Position numbers and translations under genes: made by a program. The notes under the pieces are model-generated. The model was not told the DNA's origin. It saw only the letters and a program-made list of their open reading frames with translations, and made no database searches. From Pegea sp. RAD2-039 (lineage: Eukaryota > Chordata > Thaliacea > Salpida > Salpidae): 64,000 bases of DNA. The stretch spans positions 1-64,000 of the forward strand of contig JAQGEQ010000351.1 of assembly GCA_034620365.1 (NCBI GenBank). Direction: 5' to 3'. This document shows, piece by piece, positions 23,845 to 36,205 of the stretch (its first letter is position 1; every line of letters begins with the position of its first letter).

Positions 23845-26800
23845 CGGTACTGCTCCTGTGGACAACGGTCGATGGTTGCCTAACAACTTGGTGTTTGTGC
23901 GTCCAGCGCCCCAACTATTACGTTGATGGTGACGACAGATGGTCCGTTGGTGGTCGTTGTTACGCGCGATGTCTTCCGCGTTTTGTAGAACCAACTGCAA
24001 AGATTACGTGTTTAAGTGGTCACATGGTCAGTTATTTGGTCAGATGGTTGCTGGTCACAAGATAAAGTCATGAACTAAAAACTTTTTCTTATTCGCACGC
24101 GTTTGTGACATCACTAACCAACAGCAACATCTAGCGGAAGTTCGTAAACACAATTGGCATGGGCCATTTTAGAGAAACGCCAAAATAGCTTTTGATCAAT
24201 TTGATACAATTTTGCTATAAGTAGAAATAGACGCGTTGCGATGGCAACCAACTGACCTCTTCATAGCAACTGGATGCATCACTTTCCATTTTGATGACGC
24301 CATCGTTAGTACGCTCAATTTTCGCTAGATGTCGTCGCAGCGCTGTGAGCAAGTAACAAACGAGTTATTGGAGCGCTGTGATTGGGCGATATGCGAATGA
24401 CGTCACAAACAGAAATGGTCGAAATGAAATTAAATGGAAAACAACAAAATAGTATTGATGAGTGGAAAACAGCGTTTCCAAACGAGAAAAAGAAAGAAAT
24501 GAGGAGAAGACATACCTCTTTGGATGATGATTGTTGAATGGAGCTGAAGATTTGCGTTGGTACACTGAAGAAAAGGAAAATGACAACAAACAAAAATCAA
24601 AAGAAAAATCATGCAAGTTATCAGCGGCCGCTAGCTGGCGCATGTAAGCAATTTACAACAACAAAATGTATGTCACAGTGATGACGTCATAAGCTGTCAG
24701 CTTTACCGTTCGTTTTAAGCTACTGACAGGCTGGATACGCTTGAATGATTTTGTAAAATGGTCAATGAGGACGGGATGATCTCTAGGAGGAAGAGGAGGA
24801 GGTCTGACGTCATCACAGAAGAATCGCTGCCCTGATCTGAAAAAGAAGCGGATAATTAAGCCCGATGCACAGCTGACACTAATTAGGCTTCATGCGGGAT
24901 TTCCCAAATCAACTTGAAAATGATTTTATTACCTCAAGGGCGAAGCAACCGGGGAAGAATAAGATAAAGTCCTTGATCTTCGAAAGAGCTCTTTACGGAG
25001 TTCATCTTTCATTTGCATAAAGATCTCTTTTTCCATTTTTACATCTTTTTCACTCGATTTCGTTCGATAGCTGATTAACATCGAAAATTGAAATTACTTC
25101 GAATATCAACCGGAGAAGGCTCTCACATAGTCCTTGTTTGTATGTTGATGGTGGATTCGGTTGATTCATCATCAGTTTCATCCAATAAGCTCGCTGAAAA
25201 CCGTTTCGTCTTCACGGGAGTTTTCTGTTCTTCCAAATCTACTCAAATGATCACTGTGACGTCATAAGACGAGATGATGAGTCGATCTCACCGAGAAAAG
25301 TCTCTTCCGCGTTCTCCAGATCTTTGATGATTTGTGGGTCACGTGCTAGTTCACGTGGCAAGAGGTGGTTGGTGGTCAGGGCATGAGGGTTGGCAAAGTG
25401 GGCCAACAATAGCTTGACCATCTTCACCTGTAGAAATAGTTGTTGAATTGATGCTGGTTTTTCTAGTCAGAAATATTTTTACGAATTTTTACAACGAAAA
25501 CGCGACAATTGTAGAAAAAAATTGACTTTGAAAAAATAGAAAAAAAAATGTATGCACATGTCCAAAACATCTTTCATATATTCATCAAAATTCTTCTGTA
25601 ATCCACTTCAGAAGAAGACATCTTTTAAGCCCTTTATATATACAATTAAAAAAATTATTGGTTGCTATTGACAATTAATTTGTTATTAAAGCTGAGAGTT
25701 GAAGCCGGCAAGTTTTGGGGATGCAAACGTCTTGAAAGCAGATGCCAGCCTCTCACATGCAAACAGAAGTCCCTTGAACAAATTTCAAGAGCAGAAAGCA
25801 ACTCAGATGCGTCAAAAGCATCACAGAGCTGAAAATAGTAGCAGAAAGTACAATCAAGCTGACTGCCCAATTTCTTTTCATAAACCAAACAGCAGGGGCC
25901 GCTTACTTGTCCATATTTAGCTGCACAATGTAGGGGTGTCCACAAGATATCATCTGCCGCGTTTACATTGGCACTGTTCTCGAGTAACAGCCTAGCAACA
26001 GATAGATATCCATTGGTTACAGCTATATGCAGCTGCAAAAAAATCTTTTAATGGAGGGTCACGAAGATGACTTGCTTACTTACTAAAGAGACCTTTTGAT
26101 CACTAACAACATCAATAGAAAGACCGTCTTTCAGAAGCTTCTGGACATCGTTTAGCATCTTTTTTTGAATCCGGTTTCGAACTTGTTTTATTTGCCCTAA
26201 AAATCGTCGAATTTAAAGATAGTTTGATGGATTTGTGTAGTTGGTGGTTTTAGTGAGTACTTGTTGACAAATACTCTTTCAAAATCAACAACTTTAAATC
26301 ACACTCAAAACGGAATTTCTTTCTAACTGGTCTTCTTATTTAAATATCAAAAATTTTCTTGAATAGAAATAAACCTTGAGTGATTATCAACTAAATGAAA
26401 CAAAGCTGTTTGAAAATGTCACAGAGTAATTATGTATTCTTTACAAACAAAAGTGGAAAAAAGTAAATAGTGACGAAGCAGACATGGGGTGAACGTCTAC
26501 TGACTCACCATCGTCGGTTTTCGACTTCTGGTTCATATGTTTTCGTACAGTGGCTTTTAAATGGCTGTTATCAGGTGCCAGGTCGACTGCCAGATTACCA
26601 TCTACATCTACAACATCCGTTATTGCTCCTTTCTATTAATTGTTTCAAAACAAATAAAAAGTTTAATAATTAATAAGAGTTAAAATTATTTGAGATGAAA
26701 AGTCGAATGTGGAATCAAGAAGAGATTTGAAGATAGAAATCAATGTTGGCGAAGAAAGAAAACTTCTGAGTAGATTTGAACACAATAGAAATAGACACTC

Positions 26801-28347
26801 AACATTTAGTGAATGAAAGAAAGAATTCTAGTGAAAAGTTATAAAACAATTTATAATTTAGATGAAGGAAATGTCAAATAAATATTTCAATTTCCATCAC
26901 TTGTAGCTCGAAGTCGGGATTATCAAATCGTGATAAACAATTTCTCACCCCAAGCAAGATCTGAGCACATTTCAAAGACCCCCACATACAACAAATATGA
27001 AGAGGAGTGCATCCAAAGTCATCTTGCTGATTGATTGAAGCACCTTTGATAAGATTTAAAATCTTATTTAATTGTACAAAGTTGTAAAAACCAACAAATA
27101 TAACATGAGGGGTGGTGGTTAAGCATTATACAAATCGATTGAAATATTTGAAAAGAACTTTGAGTAACTACTTAAAAGTCTTAATTGAAATTGTATTTCC
27201 ATTTGAATTTAGAAACATTTTTATTTACTTAATTCGTTTGTTTCAGTTAACTTCAGTTGAACAAACCTTGTTTTATTAATGAATTGGCGATAATATAATC
27301 ATCATACATACAAGCATGATGCAGTAGAGCCATACCTTCGCCTTGAAGGTCATTAAAATCAACAGAAACTCCAGAAGATATGAAGTCCAACACTAACAAA
27401 GTTGCTCAGTAAAAATTTCGATTTTTAAAGATAAATGTTTGTTTATTTAACTACTTAAAAGTATCAAATTGTTTATTGAATAAGTAGAAAAGGACTTTGT
27501 CGGTATTTTATCATTTAAACCTTCATATTTATTTCCTTCTTTGATGCCATCTTGAATAAGGCTTTCACAAGTGAAATGAACATTCTTATGTTCTACTGTT
27601 CTTTTTAAAGTATCATGTGAATGCTGAAGTTGAGGATCTTGATAATTCTTTATCTGTTCAAATGTATCTTGTATTTGAAAAATAGTAAAGTTATTTGATA
27701 GGTTATTAAAACAAACAGACAATTAAAATAGTATAGAATTAAATCATAACTTTATAGTTTGAAGTTACATAAAAACCTTTATTTACCAACAAATTAGCAT
27801 TTGATTAAAATATTTTGAGTTGAAACAATATAGAGATGAAAAACTGGATGAAATCAATTCTTAAAACTTTTAGTAAGATTGAATCCCAACTAACAACACT
27901 TGAAAACTTTTTTCTTTCTTATATAACCTTTTTAATGTAAATATAATTATAAAATATTTATAATTTGTGCTTACTAAAAAAATAAACTTATTTGAGAGAT
28001 GAATTTTTCTATATTGTTAAATACTTTTTCTTTCATAAAATTTTGATTTTAATGAGTTGATAGACACAAAAAAATATAATTGAGTTGTTTAAACCTTATT
28101 AACAAATAAATTAAATTTGTTTGATAAGTATAAAACCTTTTCTTTATTAAATTGAGATCTACTGAAACCAGAGATCAAACAAAATAATTACTCAAATAAA
28201 AAACACAAATTGATATTATAAAACTAATACCTGCTGGACACGAAGAACCTTTGCTTTACTTCTTCTACAATCATCTACAAAGTTACACAGAAGAAGATGT
28301 TCTTTAACTGGAGTGTGATTCAATTCTTCCAAATACAATTGAGACAT
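23845..28347 (-). CDS. PPP1R16: PP1 regulatory subunit 16-like ankyrin protein (MYPT3/TIMAP family), 14 exons
   Basis: This looks like a protein phosphatase 1 targeting subunit. Exons: 28347-28231, 27653-27521, 27392-27267, 27043-26949, 26632-26509, 26196-26084, 26032-25907, 25427-25292, 25238-25127, 25070-24933, 24836-24707, 24564-24516, 24342-24257, 23994-23845 (545 codons, phases consistent). The order matches the family: basic N-terminal helix, PP1-docking KNVHF (RVxF type) at the end of exon 2, ankyrin repeats in exons 3-5, a linker, ankyrin repeats in exons 7-8, then a Ser-rich region (KRFSAS, TRTIYRTKSS) and a PPPLPPR motif. Exon 14 ends at a perfect GTAAGT donor; reading through meets TAA after five codons. 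No C-terminal CaaX box, normal for MYPT3/TIMAP, is seen. Whether it splices to 21840-19822 is unresolved. Confidence 0.8.
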
Positions 28348-28772
28348 GATTCGATAAAAGCGAAAAAATTGTGCTTGATGAAATCACAGGCTAAAAAAAG
28401 TGCATTATTAATAAAGTCTGAAAGTAAAAAAGAAAATATTTGATTAAGATTTTCCATACAGTCTCTAGATTGAATCTTTCACAAACAGTATCGAACTTAA
28501 ATCCAAGAATTAATTATGTGATTACAATTTAAAGAAAAAAATCTAAACTAATGTTTGTTAGGCTATAAATTTTATAGGAGTTTCCAATAAATATTTATAA
28601 GTAAAGAAGAGTGATATACAATTTTCAAATGATAAAAATGGAATAAAAATAATCTGTTCTAATAATTATATATCATAAATGAAACCAAATTTCCATCATT
28701 TTCAAATTCACATCAGTTGTCAGCTATGAATGTTTATAAAAACTCAACAATACGATTACAGCAGGTTGTAGA

Positions 28773-29942
28773 TCAGACAATGTTTTGTGAAAGCTCCAAA
28801 TTTCCGGTTTTATCTTTCCTTTCCAAATAAGGTCTTATCATTTTTCTATCTGCTATAATTGCCAACGAAATTAACACAATATAATAAAGACTACATTTAT
28901 ATAAAACTTGAGCGGATTTATTATTTGCATTTTTATAAAAATTCCAAGAATCTCGAATTATCCAAGCATTTAAAGGGGCGGAGGTTGCTATAAAAGACCA
29001 AGATGTGACTCCAGTAAATGGGGCAGCAGCACAAAGTCCAAGTAAGCCAAGAGAATGGGCCAGGGTCACCACACGTGTGGCATATGGATGAGATATTGGC
29101 AACATATGATAATCACCTCTGGCATAATCAGCTTTTCGGCGCCATGCCAATGCATAAAAATGGGGAAACTGCCAAGCATATAAGATGCCAGCTAAAATAA
29201 AAGCTCCAGGGTTTATTTCGCCCATTGTAGCAGTCCAGCCCATTACAGGAGGTATAGCACCAACTACAGAACCAACCCAGGTATTAAACCAATGCTTTCT
29301 TTTCATAGGTGTATAAATAGCAGCATATAAACCAATATTCATCAATCCTAACATGGCTGTTGTCATATTGGTTCCATAACCCAGCATAGCAACCCCACCT
29401 ATGCCTGAAACTATAGCAAAAGCTAGGGCATGGTTAGGAGTGATGGTTTTAGTGACTAATGGCCTAGCAGCAGTTCTATCCATCAATGCATCATACTTGA
29501 TCTCTGCTATTTGGTTTAGTGTGTTCGCTGATGCAGAACACAAAGCTGTTCCAAGAGTTAGAAAGAAAAAAGTAGAATGGTCGAATATTGTTGGTGCTAA
29601 GCAGAAGCCAGCATCTGCTGTCATAACAACAAACCATGTGAGATACCATTTTGACAAAGTGGCATATATAGATGGCAACTTGCTTAATTGAATATCTTTA
29701 TATTCAGATGAAGTTTTGGGTTTTAAATCAAAGTTTTTTTGAGACATAAAACTGTTTTGGCGACCTTCTTCACATGTTGATATATTTCGACATACTTTAT
29801 ATGATATTAATTGGAAATTTTTATTCTCAAATTTGATTATAGATGTTGATGATGATCGTATTAATCTTAAAGATGCCAAATCAACTCTGAGCCGGCTTCG
29901 TAATATAGATTTATAAAGGTGGCAGGTTTTTGAAAAGATCAT
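28773..29942 (-). CDS. COX10: Protoheme IX farnesyltransferase (COX10), intronless
   Basis: COX10 is the inner-mitochondrial-membrane UbiA-type prenyltransferase that farnesylates heme B to heme O for cytochrome c oxidase. The single exon encodes 389 aa. Residues 1-30 are rich in Arg, Ser and Leu without acidic clusters apart from one Asp, fitting a presequence. The first conserved Asp-rich block is around 140-162 (NQIAEIKYDALMDRTAARPL, Asp151 and Asp155). NTWVGSVVGAIPPVMGW and WQFPHFYALAWRRKADYARG are hallmark COX10 segments, with several hydrophobic helices between. The stop lies 425 bp upstream of the PPP1R16-like start on the same strand, too far to suggest an operon. The absence of introns contrasts with its neighbours. 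Confidence 0.96.
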   Translation of the reverse strand: MIFSKTCHLYKSILRSRLRVDLASLRLIRSSSTSIIKFENKNFQLISYKVCRNISTCEEGRQNSFMSQKNFDLKPKTSSEYKDIQLSKLPSIYATLSKWYLTWFVVMTADAGFCLAPTIFDHSTFFFLTLGTALCSASANTLNQIAEIKYDALMDRTAARPLVTKTITPNHALAFAIVSGIGGVAMLGYGTNMTTAMLGLMNIGLYAAIYTPMKRKHWFNTWVGSVVGAIPPVMGWTATMGEINPGAFILAGILYAWQFPHFYALAWRRKADYARGDYHMLPISHPYATRVVTLAHSLGLLGLCAAAPFTGVTSWSFIATSAPLNAWIIRDSWNFYKNANNKSAQVLYKCSLYYIVLISLAIIADRKMIRPYLERKDKTGNLELSQNIV

Positions 29943-32900
29943 ACTAAATAATACTTTAACTTAAAACTGTAACAAAAGCATCATTACATTTACATAATTT
30001 ATCAATAAGAACTTTTAAAAAAGTAACAAAATTAACTAAAAGTTTTTTCAATATAGATAATTAAATAAAAATATGTTGTTGAAAAAACAATAAAAATTCA
30101 AATAAACTTTGACAGTTGCTTATAAATTAAAAAAGAGTTATGCTGCTTATAAATTAAATAAGATACTTCACTTATTTACCTAATGAAACATAGAAAAATA
30201 AATATAAAAAAACTAAGTTAGTTATTAAAGAGGTTTCATAAACAGTTTTATAATATATAAAAATAAGTTTTAGAATAAGTTAAAAATAAAAAGTATTTTT
30301 ATACCTTACAAATTAAACTGAATACATTGTTGTTTGAATATTTATCCTTTTATCTAAAACATGACTACAAATAGCAAATCATATAGCTCTTAAAGCAAAT
30401 ATAAAACAATATGACCACAGAGCACTAAAAGACAAAATAAGAGCACAGCACAAAAAAATTCAATTATTCCTAAATTAATCTAAAATATGATATACTAAAG
30501 GATAATTTTTTATAATTAACTCCCTTTGATTAATTGAAATATATAAGGTTGATAAAATCTAAAACTTATGGTTATCAATAGAAATATTATAAAAGTATAT
30601 ATAATAATAATATTTCATAAAATCAAAAATCACTAATAGTCTGAATATTTATGAAATTTTATATATTTAAAATAAAGTCACATATTTTTAAGAATAAATT
30701 AGTTATTTATAGATGAATAGGTAATAAACTACAAAAAAAAAATTCAAAAACTATAAGAATAAGTAAATAAAATGTTGTTAATCAAATAAGATTAATAAGT
30801 AAATAATCATTTATGATATTAAATGAAAAATCTATATTTAGAATAACTCCAAATATATTTGATGACAAAATTAAAGATAAAAATGTATAAACATTAAAAT
30901 ACAAAAAAATATTTCATAAAGAAAGCTCACAGCTTAAGAAATTGTATTAGACAAAAATGATAACTAAATCAAATGTAACATAATAATAAATAAGATAAGA
31001 AAATACCTTATAATATAAGAACAAATCAATTAAACGTTTGAAGCCTCTTATTAATTTTTCTTTAACTATAAAATAAATTCTTCTTTAAATCTATAAAATT
31101 AACATATATCTAAAAGTACAATTAACATTTTTAGCTTAGTTTATTTACAAACAGTAAATAAATATGTATATAAAAATAGCTGATATTTAAAATAAATAAG
31201 ATTTAAAATACTTAAAATTCAAAATAAACTTATAATAATTAACATTAATAGAAATCAGAATTAATTCAAAATCCAAATTCCATTTCCAACATCAATTAAT
31301 GCAATTATTTAAATTTAATTCTAAATAGTTATACAACAAAAATATTATTAATATAATTATTATTTAGAAATTAATCCATCAAAACTGTATACATCTAGAG
31401 TCACTATTTAACTTAAAAATTCTACTATTCTTTTACATAAAAAAAGTTATATGGAGAAAGCACTTATATAAAACTTCTAACAAAACATTAAAGAAAAAAA
31501 TTGAACATAAGCACATATAACAAGAAAATAGACAGAAATATTTTAATAACTTAGAAATCAAACCAAAATATTATTAATAATTTAAGTATATAAGTAAAAA
31601 CAAATAAATAAGTCACAAATAATAGTAACTTGCCCCCACACATGTTAATAATTAGACTAAATTACTATTTCATTGAAGAGGTCACCTTTAAACCAACTTC
31701 GCCCTTTTGCCCAAACTGAATCTTATTCTAAGTAAAGTATTAGTTAAACTTCTGTTTGTTTGTTTTTTATTACTGTCCTACCAATTACAATTTAGTTAAA
31801 TTCAATGTAAATTTTCTAAAAATTTTTTACTTTTTAATAGTGTATACCAATGGCAATTATTATCAGGTAGCTATTATGCTATGTTAGGTTATTTTTGGGA
31901 AATTTATCTTTAAACATGACATTTTGTTTTGAAACATTGAGAATAATATTTGATTTTTATAGTGTGGTTGTACAGTAAGTTTTACTAAGAATAATATTAT
32001 TTGAAATATACTCCTTTATAAAAGTTTGCTGTTAACGTGTCAATAGTATAGCAAAATTATAAAACTCCTTATATTAGTCAAGAACAATAAATAAGCTGTT
32101 TCAAACAATTTTCAAAAATGTCAGAATAAACTGTGATTTTTTAATTAATGATTTTTCTCCGAAAATAGAAAACTCTGGATTATATTTTAAACTTTGCAAA
32201 CAACACAAAATAAACACTTTATATAAATCACATACTTAGGTATTTGGACTTGAATAAGCTTATCGTTTAATATAATAACATTATAAATTTATTTCCTTTT
32301 TACAGCGATTATTTATTTTTCAAAAAATTATTCCTGTTTTCAATTTTTTGTTTATCTTTTTTTATTTATTTACCTTACCGTGCTTTGACTTAGAAACCCT
32401 ATTTAAATATTAAGAAAGAGCTTTTTTCTTAAAGTTTGGTGCAGACCTGTCTGCTTCCACTTAAAAGTTTACAACTGATTTTGCTGTTACAATTAACAAA
32501 ATAACAAATTTAGATTCAGCTAATATACCAAATCTCATATGCTAAACCATTTTTTCTAAATTTATTTATTCATTTATTTACCTTTAAGAGCTTTAAAAAA
32601 ATTCAATTTCTGTATTATTCCTGCAATCTTCATATTAGTTAATTAATATGCTATTATCAAACTTATAGTAAAAACAAATCTTGATCACATGAATAAAATT
32701 GCTAAATTGTAACATTTCTAATCTATTTTGATTTAGCTTGTAGTGGATGTTTTGATAAATACCTGGACCACCACAAGTACTCAAAGATAAACTTTAAAAA
32801 GACCTAACTACCAAATGATATTAATTTCAATTTAAGTTTTAGTTGATTTTCAGTAATACTAGATTCAAATTTTCAAACAATATAAAAATTACTTTCTTAT

Positions 32901-34387
32901 ACAAGGTTTATATCTTCTTATATTATATTCGATATTCTAAATTCAAACAACTTTTTGTTTTCTAAAAATTAGTTAAATATTTTCCATTTTAGTACGGCAT
33001 GTATCAGCATTTGAATTTTTATTTTGCGAGTATCAATTATAAATAAGCTGTCAAACCAATCGGAAATAATAAAAAATAATCTTAAAATTTTTTTGAAACT
33101 ATGATATTGTTAGTTGGCATCACACTGTTTCAATTTGTTTAATAAAGTTTTTTTTTAATATATGTTTGGGTATCACACACGCTACCATTGCTAAAATTGC
33201 TAAATGTCGTTTCGCGTTTGCTAAACACAGGCAAATATTAAGCCTAATCCAAGTAAGTACTCTGTAATCAAGCCCTAACGCCTCTGTAAGTTGTATCTTG
33301 CAAATTAATAATTCACTAATTTTTAAACTATTTTGACAATGTCTGATATGTGATATGCGACATTTTCTTATTCATAACTGTTGTTGAGTAAAGATAGAAA
33401 GTTATCATTTGTAGAAAGTGTCATTGGTAAAAAGAATTTTTTTAACTAAAAATTTGTTTGATCAACAAATTGATATCATTAAATTAGGATTTAATATTTG
33501 TTACGATTTCATTTAGAGCAAACGCTGTTTGAAAAATTTAACAAAAGTAACAATATTTTTCTAAACTTATTTGCAAACTTTTGTTGATATCTACTCTGTT
33601 TTGTAAATAACCATTTAAGAAGAATTGTTCACTAAAGCCAACATGCTTCAAAATTTCGAATCCTGATTATGGACAAAAGTTAAAACTATTCTTATTCAGT
33701 TAATTAAAGTTTCCAAAGTCTTTTTTATACAATTTTCAAGGATCACTTTTACCTAATTTACTATTAAGTAAATTTTATTCTACAAGAACAACTTCCACAA
33801 TACTTTTTATCACAATTTCATCCAAACTCTGAAGATTAATTCAAAGGTTTCGTCCACCAAGAAGTCCCTCTCATCCTAATTGTTTTAAAAACTTCATCCA
33901 CTATTAAACGTTGAACTCTTATACAAAAATCTAAAGTCAAAGCAAATTACAAGCTCAAGTGTAAGAAGTATGAATTTGAAGTTGAAACGTGGCACGATTA
34001 TGGGAAAATACAACTTGCCACATCGCCTCATCACCTAAATTCTAGAAATTTGTTAAATCTAAAAGAAATCTCATCTGCAACCATGTCTTGATCAAAATAA
34101 ATAAAAATTAGCGAAAAATATTCATAAGTTAAAACACCAAAGTTATTGAACTAGTAAACCTACAAAGTTTAGTTTTTAATTAATTTTAAACAAAGTTATT
34201 GGAATAGTGGTCACCATATTCACTGAGAAAGAAAATGAGTCACCTAAACAAGTAAATCTAAGATGAATAGCTTAAACTTTATTTAGAGTTTTGTTTAACT
34301 TGTATAAGTTAAAGTGAAAAATGACAATTATGACATTTACGATAAAATTTCTTACACTACAAGACTATCATTTATGAGATTATCAAT
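29943..34387. other. AT-rich gene desert
   Basis: Very AT-rich DNA with no supported exon. A patch at about 33170-33300 is less AT-rich and carries a good plus-strand donor (CCAAGTAAGTACTC near 33250), so a non-coding first exon is possible but unproven. No TGACGTCA occurs here. Confidence 0.4.
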
Positions 34388-35122
34388 TTATTTATTTTGA
34401 TTTTTATATTTTAACAGGTTAATTTGGGCGCCCAAAATTCCGCAAAATGACAGAAAGCTTTTATCTTTTTTCCATTCAGTCAAAAGCTCTATCAAAAGTT
34501 CACCAACTTTTTCATTATGTTTCCTTTTTTTATTTCTTTCAGCATCTTCTAAAAAACCTGAAAATATGTTTCTAATCTTTCTTTATGTTAAACATAGAAA
34601 ACAATTTAAAAAAGTGTTAAATAAGATCAATTGATATTGGAGAGAATTTGACTTTGATTCATATTAGGGGACATTTTATGATTTTTAAACGTTGGTCAAA
34701 TAGACGCACATGTACTATTCATGGTTTACGTTTTCTATTTATATTCAAAAATCGATATTATATCGTTATAGAAAATATTTAATAAAATTGAATGAAAATC
34801 AATAAACTCTAGATACTATAATTCTTTGTTGTTATAAAAAAGTTTCAAATCTCTACAACTTCTATAGATTTTATTCTAAATTTAATTTCTGAAAATAAAA
34901 TATTAATTTGCCCTTAAACATAATTCTTTACTTCATCAACAAAATTAAATAAAAAAACGTTTATAGCTAGGCTGATTTTTTGTTTAAAATTGTACCTCGT
35001 TCTTGATAACATTTCCAGCAATGTCTTGATAAAGTTTCATTAATTTCATCTTTTTTTTCCTGATTACATACAAACAGTTTTGAGTTCTGTTTGCGTTTGT
35101 ACTTGCTTACTGTTTTAGACAT
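34388..35122 (-). CDS. Small two-exon gene, function unknown (98 aa)
   Basis: Exon 1 (35122-34996) starts at ATG and ends at a GTACAA donor; exon 2 (34557-34388) follows a TTTTCAG acceptor. Joined they give exactly 99 codons including the stop. The protein is basic: a Lys/Arg-rich N-terminus (SKYKRKQNSK), a Cys cluster FVCN..RHCWKCYQERG that could bind a metal (CxxC plus flanking Cys and His), then KKRKHNEKVGELLIELLTEWKKD, which looks helical and amphipathic. No signal peptide or membrane segment is seen. The open frame across a clean splice junction in otherwise stop-rich DNA is the main support. I recognise no family; chance cannot be fully excluded. Confidence 0.5.
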
Positions 35123-36205
35123 GGTTTCAGATATAACACCTCGTAGCTTCTACATGAATTAAATATCTTGTAATAAAAGAAACAAATGGAATCTTTAAAA
35201 TAACTTTTTGCGATCACTTTTGAAATTTAAGTGAAAACGCTTTTGAAAACTTTTCTTTGTGTAAAAGTTGTTGTTAGAAGAATTTCTTTAACTTTTTTTT
35301 TATCAATTATTATTTTTATCTTCCTGTTGAAGCAGATAAAAATTGAATGATTTTATCTAAGCCTTATTAAACGGTTCAATTGTCATTTTAGAAATTAACA
35401 GATAATGTTATAATGAAATTAATTCAAATTTTAGCTTCAAAGTTTAAAATAGTATTAACTTTCACTCTCTATAAATATCACAAAATTGTTCTAACTTATT
35501 GAAACTTTTAGAGAGTTCACCTGAAAAATTAATCAATATAAAGACCCTAACTAAACTGTCTAAGACAACAGATCTGATTGTACGAGTTAAAAACAATCGA
35601 ACCACTAATATAGTTTCAATATCATGAAATTTGTAGTCTGAGAAAAGACTCACAATACTTTTGTAATTGTCACGAGATAACTCTTCGTAGTAATCTGCTG
35701 GAAGGATAGTATTGTTGAATAAAAGCTTTTTGACAATTTTACTGAAAATCTTTTGAAGTTGTTAGCCAGTTTATTTTATGACCGACAAACAATTTGCTAA
35801 ATTCGATAATTATTTTCTTAAACAAAAAAATCATTCAAATTTCTTTATAAGATTTTATTTCACTTCGAAAAAGAATCAAACAGAACGCTAAATATTAGAT
35901 TAAACCGTCAGAATTGAAATTGCTACTAAATAATTTACAAAGCTTAAGTATTTTGAAAGTGAAATTCATTTACTAAATCTTCACAATTCAGATTTTCAGC
36001 ACAATTTTAACAGAAAGTCTTAAAATCATTCAAAATTCAACCTGTCTATAATTTTATTAAAAGTTCTTAGAAAATTATAAGCTTCTCCCAAACCCAAAGA
36101 AATCTCACAAAAACTTCAAGAAAACAACGCAAAGCTCTTATTTAATGACAAGAAAAGATTTCCTAATTTCCAAAAGTCCAAATATTAGAAGGGAGTAATT
36201 CGAGT
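35123..36205. other. No gene firmly supported; 3' flank of EIF3C
   Basis: AT-rich. A minus-strand open frame at about 35740-35462 begins after a possible acceptor (GATTTTCAG) but has no recognisable partner exon before EIF3C ends at 36206. In DNA this AT-rich a frame of this length can arise by chance. Confidence 0.35.

Noticed and set aside
24315..24643. Overlapping minus-strand frames of 60-92 codons rich in Phe and Ser
   Set aside because: They span an intron of the PPP1R16-like gene with a T-rich acceptor region; only 24564-24516 and 24342-24257 fit as exons.
35462..35740. Minus-strand open frame after a possible acceptor downstream of EIF3C
   Set aside because: No partner exon, no recognised motif, and frames of about 95 codons are expected by chance a few times in 64 kb of DNA this AT-rich.
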